Shown here: piece after piece, positions 9,216 through 13,095 of the stretch
Numbering within the stretch: the first letter of the stretch is position 1
Layout of the letters: every line of letters starts with the position of its first letter
Assembly (NCBI GenBank): GCA_011800805.1
Contig: MPNW01000379.1
Location: 1 to 13,095, forward strand
Length of the DNA: 13,095 nt
Source of the DNA: Hirudo medicinalis
Taxonomy: Eukaryota > Annelida > Clitellata > Hirudinida > Hirudinidae
Reading direction: 5' to 3'
The notes under the pieces: model-generated
What the model saw: the letters and a program-made list of their open reading frames with translations, nothing else
Told to the model about the DNA's origin: nothing
Databases searched by the model: none
Program-made: the position numbers and the translations under genes

Positions 9216-9390
9216 CCGGTGTAACAGGCTAAAACAACCCCTGCCCCGATTAAACCCGGATATATTTGGGCCTAGGCCAAATTATACACGGGGATAAAGT
9301 GTCCTAGGCTAAATTATTCCCAGGGGTTTAAAATAGATTGGGCCAGACCATGCCCCTCCATGTCAGAATAGGCCTTAATATACCCCTTGA
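9216..9390 (+). repeat. Left arm of the foldback element
   Basis: About five degenerate units beginning near 9227, 9268, 9302, 9343 and 9371. The most complete are GGGCCTAGGCCAAATTATAC (9268-9287) and GTCCTAGGCTAAATTATTCCC. The unit run fades after AGGCCTTAATATACCCC near 9387. Units in this arm are more diverged from one another than those in the right arm. Confidence 0.7.
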
Positions 9391-10194
9391 GAAAGAATCT
9401 CAATTTAATCAATTTAAGCATTTGTAGAATCAGTCGATTTGATAACTGTAAGATTGTAAAACTTTAGGCAGCCATATTGGTTTGCTTATTTTTTAAAAGC
9501 GCCAAAGTAAAATTAATAATAATGAAAATTTGTTTTTCGTCTGCATTTCATGTAATTTATTATTGACAGATTACATTAAAAAACAGTTTGATTTAAATTA
9601 GAAAAAAGGTGTATTTGTGATATTTTAAATCTAAAGTTAAGAGAAATTGAATTTTGTTTCGTCGTTGCGTTATGTTATTGTTGAGCTAAGATGTATTGTA
9701 TTGTGTTGTTTGAATGCTCCAGCATGGATAAGTTGCTTAAATTGGAACTTGCTAGTTTCAGTGTTCAAATCAGTCTACAGACAGACTGCTTACTGTATTT
9801 GTTGATTTCGTATAATATTGTAATATTTATTAATTACATTAATTACAAAAAAAAGTAATTTAATTGAAATCTTTATTTATATTAAAATATTGTCGACTTT
9901 TGTTATAAAGCTTCTCATTGATGATAATAAGAAATGATCAAAACTCAATTAAATATTTAGTTTAGGTCAAAGCAGCAACATATTTTATCAAATCAACATA
10001 TTTATCTTTTGTTCCCATTAAAGGCATCATGTGTTCCATTCAAGGCAATTATTTCCTAGATTGGTACTTTTGAGAGTGCTTAAGTTTTTAAATTTACTTT
10101 TTGTAATAATATAATATGATATGATAAAATTATAGTAATAGTATTATACAGTTTTAAATAAAATGTTGGAAAACCATCAACACTCAACACTATC

Positions 10195-10360
10195 ATGGGG
10201 GTATGATTTGGCCTGGAGGGGCATAATTTGGCCTAGGCCTTAATGTACCCCAGAGTATAAATTCGCCTAGGCCATAATATAACCGGGTATAATCTAGCCT
10301 AGGCCGTTTTAACCCCGGGTATACTCTGGCCTGCGGGCATAGTATGGCCTGTTACACCGG
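10195..10360 (-). repeat. Right arm of the foldback element
   Basis: Read on the minus strand from 10360, this is the 14-bp terminus followed by five units. They include GGCCTAGGCTAGATTATACC, GGCCTAGGCGAATTTATACT and GGCCTAGGCCAAATTATGCC, ending with GGCCAAATCATACCCCC near 10198. Units are spaced about 26-34 bp apart. Confidence 0.7.
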
Positions 10361-11755
10361 TACCAAGGCGACAATGATACCAAAGATACCGATGGTATTA
10401 ATGATGCAAAATCCCATACATAGCTCTTAGGGGCCCCAATAATATGTGAATTGCTATAATCAAAGTATCTCCTAAAGAGACTCTTGAGCATTCGCAATCG
10501 GCTGAAATCTGCTATGAAATTTCTTCGCTCTTCTTCGTAAAATTCGACAACTATACAGCTTCTGAACCTAGCGAACTTCGAGTGACTAGCTACAAGAAGT
10601 ACTTCAGAAGGTTATATTTTATATTACTCGATTAATGAAATTTAATGAAATCACTTCCCTGCTGGTTTCAGCATCACATGTCATCACAATTCCATCTTAT
10701 AGTTTCCATGATATACCAATACTGGTACGGACAGGTTGATTGGCCCAATCACCAAAAAGGGCACTCGCCAATAACCCACCAATGAACAACTTGGAAATTT
10801 TTAATATTCCTGTGCGTTACTTGTACGCCATAAAGTTCGCAAGATTCGTATTAACTTAGAAACACACCTTGTTTTCCTCTCTGCTTTTCGTTAATATCTC
10901 TCCGACATGTTCTCTCTTCGAACAAAACCTGCTTTCTAAGCGACTATCTGTTACTTTATTATATCACTTGTGGTCTATAATACTTTGTCGTTTTCTGCTG
11001 TCACCGTTGCTGATAGAGTTGTCGGAGAAAATATGTTGTTGTCGCTGTTGCTGTTACTGTTGTTGTGGAAGTAGTTGTGTCTTTGAAAAGGTCTGCCCAG
11101 GATTGGTGCTCAAAATTCAAGGTAAACACTAGAGAAAGAGGTGAGTTTCAGAGAAGAACTTGTTACGAAACAAACGTTGAGATCATTTTTAGTGAAATGT
11201 TGAGGCGCCTCTGATGCTATGCAAATGGCGCTTATAAATTAACTATTATTATTTTGACTATCTTATTTCGCTGAGGTTATCCACTTCATTACAATGTTTT
11301 TCTCCAATTTCTTGAATCGTCCGATATCGAATAAAAAAAATATCCAGTCACATTTTTAATATTATTGAATAGACATTTGATAAGAAAACTAACTATTTTA
11401 TCTTAACGACACGCTGACTTTGGTCGGGGTACTCACAACACATGGATCTAATTAATAAATTATCTGACTAATATTGAATTATTTGATTTCCAAGAGGAAT
11501 ACTTAGGCCCACTTAAAACTTTGAACATTCAGAGGCCAGTTTCGAGACGAGATTGTCTACGAACAGATTCAAATCTACCAATTGTTGGGACAAAAATCGT
11601 CCACGCAAGAGACTATTAATAACACAATGACTTGACTTCCTTTGACAACCCGAGCCTACTGAGCCGTGTGAATGAGAAGTCAAACGTGACTGTTTGAATC
11701 ACCTCATGAATATGCATGGCCGGATCTTTGAAGAGGAGGGGAAAGAGCTTTTGTA
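10361..11755. other. AT-rich intergenic region; no gene recognised
   Basis: About 1.4 kb. A 61-codon frame without a start (10450-10632, +) and an 87-codon frame (10869-11132, +) show no domain; the latter is partly low-complexity Cys from the GTT/GTC-type triplet tract. I found no tRNA-like or transposase motif. A GC-richer patch at about 11580-11760 has no recognisable reading. Confidence 0.5.
11032..11067. repeat. Imperfect GTT/GCT triplet tract
   Basis: About twelve TTG-phase triplets with GTC, GCT and ACT interruptions. It is the same class as the tract after the first ATT run and the intron 8 tract. Confidence 0.75.
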
Positions 11756-11923
11756 ATAGTGATAATAATATTAACATAATAATGTATGATATATAATAAT
11801 TATATATATATACATATATATTACGACAAATATAATAATAACATTACTAATAATACTGATGATGATGATAGTGATGATAATAATAATATTAATAATATGA
11901 ATAATAATAATATTATAATTAAG
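11756..11923. repeat. Compound AT/AAT/GAT microsatellite region
   Basis: A run of AAT triplets, a (TA)n core around 11800-11821, then AAT, a (GAT)4 block near 11856-11869, and AAT again. A minus-strand 83-codon frame across it is almost all Ile/Tyr/Val and is an artefact of the repeat. Confidence 0.9.
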
Positions 11924-13021
11924 TGTCATCTGAATTATTTTTCGTACACAATTGACTTTTGATATATATTTCTTCGTGTGTAAGACGACCTCAAGAATTG
12001 AGTAAATGAACCTATAAACCATTCTAAATAGAGTATCAATTCAAGAAAGTTTCCATGATTTACATTTGAAAATGAGTCTGACAAAGTAAATAGTGATTCA
12101 CATGAGGATGATCAAATGGAATTGATTGGTTTGCCAACAGTTCTGTAGCAGCCACAATTCTTCTCAATATGAACATCTTAATTCTTCTTAACATTTCAAT
12201 ATTATCAAAACACATGTTTTTAGTCTCGCAGCTACCAAGTCTTGAAAATAAAACTTATTCAACACGAGCTCCACACAAATTACAGTAAATGTATTTACAA
12301 TTACTTGTTAAAGTTTTCCCCATATTTTTCATATTTGAAACGAATATTTAATCATAAAAACGGGCATTCAATTTGAAAATCTGTTTTATCCACGCTCCTT
12401 AAGAAGGTGCGCACCTGGAAAACTAGTGGCCCAGTCCGCCATTGAAGAGGATAATTATTCTATTTTATTACTTAACTTAATTAAATTTAACATACATGTA
12501 CTTAATTCAAACAAAGAATTAAATTTATTTTCTCGAAAATTCCTCCCAGAATTCTTATTCAAGTTGCTTATCGTGTTTATCAGCGATGCGTTGAAGTTAA
12601 GAGCTGGAATGTTGCTGATGCTGCTAACCTCACCTGGAATGCGACAGGATCTCATCTCTGGGAGATTTGAAATAATTTTGAATCCTAAATCAATTCACAA
12701 TTTAAATTATATCAAATATCAAACTGTTTCAATAAGTAGCAGTTTTTTTCAACGAAATATTTTATGACTTGGATTAAAAGTCCGCTAATCACCACTTACA
12801 ACATCTTGCAATACTCGAATATCCTGCTCTCGAATCATTGACAACATTTCCGTAAGAGAAACGAAGCAACCATTTTGTGCCAAAAATGACTTTTCAGAAG
12901 TTCTTTGTTAACGCTTTGTTTATGGTTCTTTGTTTTTCATGCAAGAATATCTTCTCCTTATGGATGATGTTTTATCCAATAAGATGTAACAACGTGAAGT
13001 AATATCAAGCTGCTATTATGG
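11924..13021. other. AT-rich intergenic region with weak minus-strand exon candidates
   Basis: No named gene. The best coding-like patch is on the minus strand at 12800-12902, ending in a consensus GTAAGT donor. A second minus-strand candidate is a short ATG-plus-donor segment at 12415-12442. The 113-codon + frame at 12426-12767 and its antisense partner have no recognisable domain and are probably chance. Confidence 0.45.
12800..12902 (-). other. Candidate minus-strand coding exon, unidentified
   Basis: Minus-strand frame reading SFLAQNGCFVSLTEMLSM followed by IREQDIRVLQDV, ending exactly at a consensus donor GTT|GTAAGT (intron begins at 12799). In-frame acceptor-type AGs lie just upstream (exon start 12889 or 12902). 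The residue mix looks like an ordinary alpha-helical protein, not low-complexity AT-rich noise. The length is only 30-34 codons, I do not recognise a family, and no convincing next exon was found below 12790. Confidence 0.25.
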
Positions 13022-13095
13022 TAATGATGATGATGAGGACAACAACGATGATGATGATGATGATGATGATTATTATTATTATTATTATTATTATT
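13022..13095. repeat. GAT microsatellite grading into an ATT microsatellite at the window end
   Basis: GAT triplets with a GAGGACAACAAC interruption, then (GAT)8 at about 13047-13070 passing directly into (ATT)8 at 13070-13095. The ATT run reaches the last base, so its full length is unknown. Confidence 0.97.

Larger units (their letters stand above)
9216..10360. mobile_element. Non-autonomous foldback-like element with GGCCTAGGCC subrepeat arms
   Basis: The outer ends form a perfect 14-bp inverted repeat: CCGGTGTAACAGGC at 9216-9229 and its reverse complement at 10347-10360. Each arm (about 9216-9390 and 10195-10360) is a run of degenerate tandem units of roughly 26-36 bp, of the form GGCCTAGGC-(C/T)-AAATTATACCC-GGGG. 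CCTAGG cores lie at 9271, 9303, 10232, 10266 and 10298. Seen in opposite orientations the two arms carry the same unit, so the arms can pair. The core (about 9391-10194) is AT-rich with no long frame, so no transposase is encoded. CCGG lies on both outer sides and could be a 4-bp target duplication, or simply part of the repeat. Architecture resembles foldback elements; I do not recognise a named family. Confidence 0.75.

Noticed and set aside
10309..10497. 62-codon minus-strand frame
   Set aside because: It reads through the right arm of the foldback element; the repeat structure explains the open frame.
11566..11576. GATTCAAATCT as a tRNA B box
   Set aside because: No matching A box or cloverleaf arms around it.
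11771..12022. 83-codon minus-strand Ile/Tyr-rich frame as a membrane protein
   Set aside because: Composition is entirely explained by the AAT/TA/GAT microsatellite.

Overview
The window is invertebrate animal nuclear DNA. It is AT-rich, with scattered triplet microsatellites, short GT-AG introns and decayed class II transposons. I cannot place it to phylum. It is not bacterial: the one convincing gene is split by eight introns, and most open frames are short and random-looking.

The central feature is a complete cereblon gene (CRBN) on the + strand, ATG at 3269 to TGA at 7731-7733. I reconstructed nine coding exons whose phases all agree. They give a 449-residue protein, against 442 in human, with an acidic N-terminus, a Lon-N-like domain and a C-terminal CULT domain. 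The CULT domain keeps the four zinc cysteines and the three-tryptophan cage. Cereblon is the substrate receptor of the CUL4-DDB1 E3 ubiquitin ligase and the target of thalidomide-type drugs. This copy differs from human at several ligand-pocket or neosubstrate-contact positions, including Ile at the human Val388 position.

Mobile DNA surrounds and interrupts the gene. At 451-1328 is an internally deleted hAT (ZBED-type) transposase remnant. CRBN intron 7 holds a Tc1/Tc3-like mariner pseudogene (about 5625-6559). At 8517-8706 is a small GC-rich-ended repeat resembling a hAT MITE. At 9216-10360 is a non-autonomous foldback-like element with 14-bp perfect outer inverted repeats. Its arms are built from degenerate tandem units centred on GGCCTAGGCC, and it is the most unusual structure here.

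Layout: 1-193 ATT/GTT/GTC triplet tract; 451-1328 hAT remnant; 1329-3268 AT-rich upstream intergenic; 3269-7733 CRBN; 7734-7960 probable 3' UTR with two AATAAA signals; 8040-9215 repeat-littered intergenic; 9216-10360 foldback element; 10361-13021 AT-rich intergenic with microsatellites and two weak minus-strand exon candidates; 13022-13095 GAT/ATT triplet tract. Because both ends fall inside ATT runs, the window is probably a whole assembly contig that broke at microsatellites.

I see no operon, CRISPR array, tRNA or rRNA, and no gene system that would count as a new pathway.
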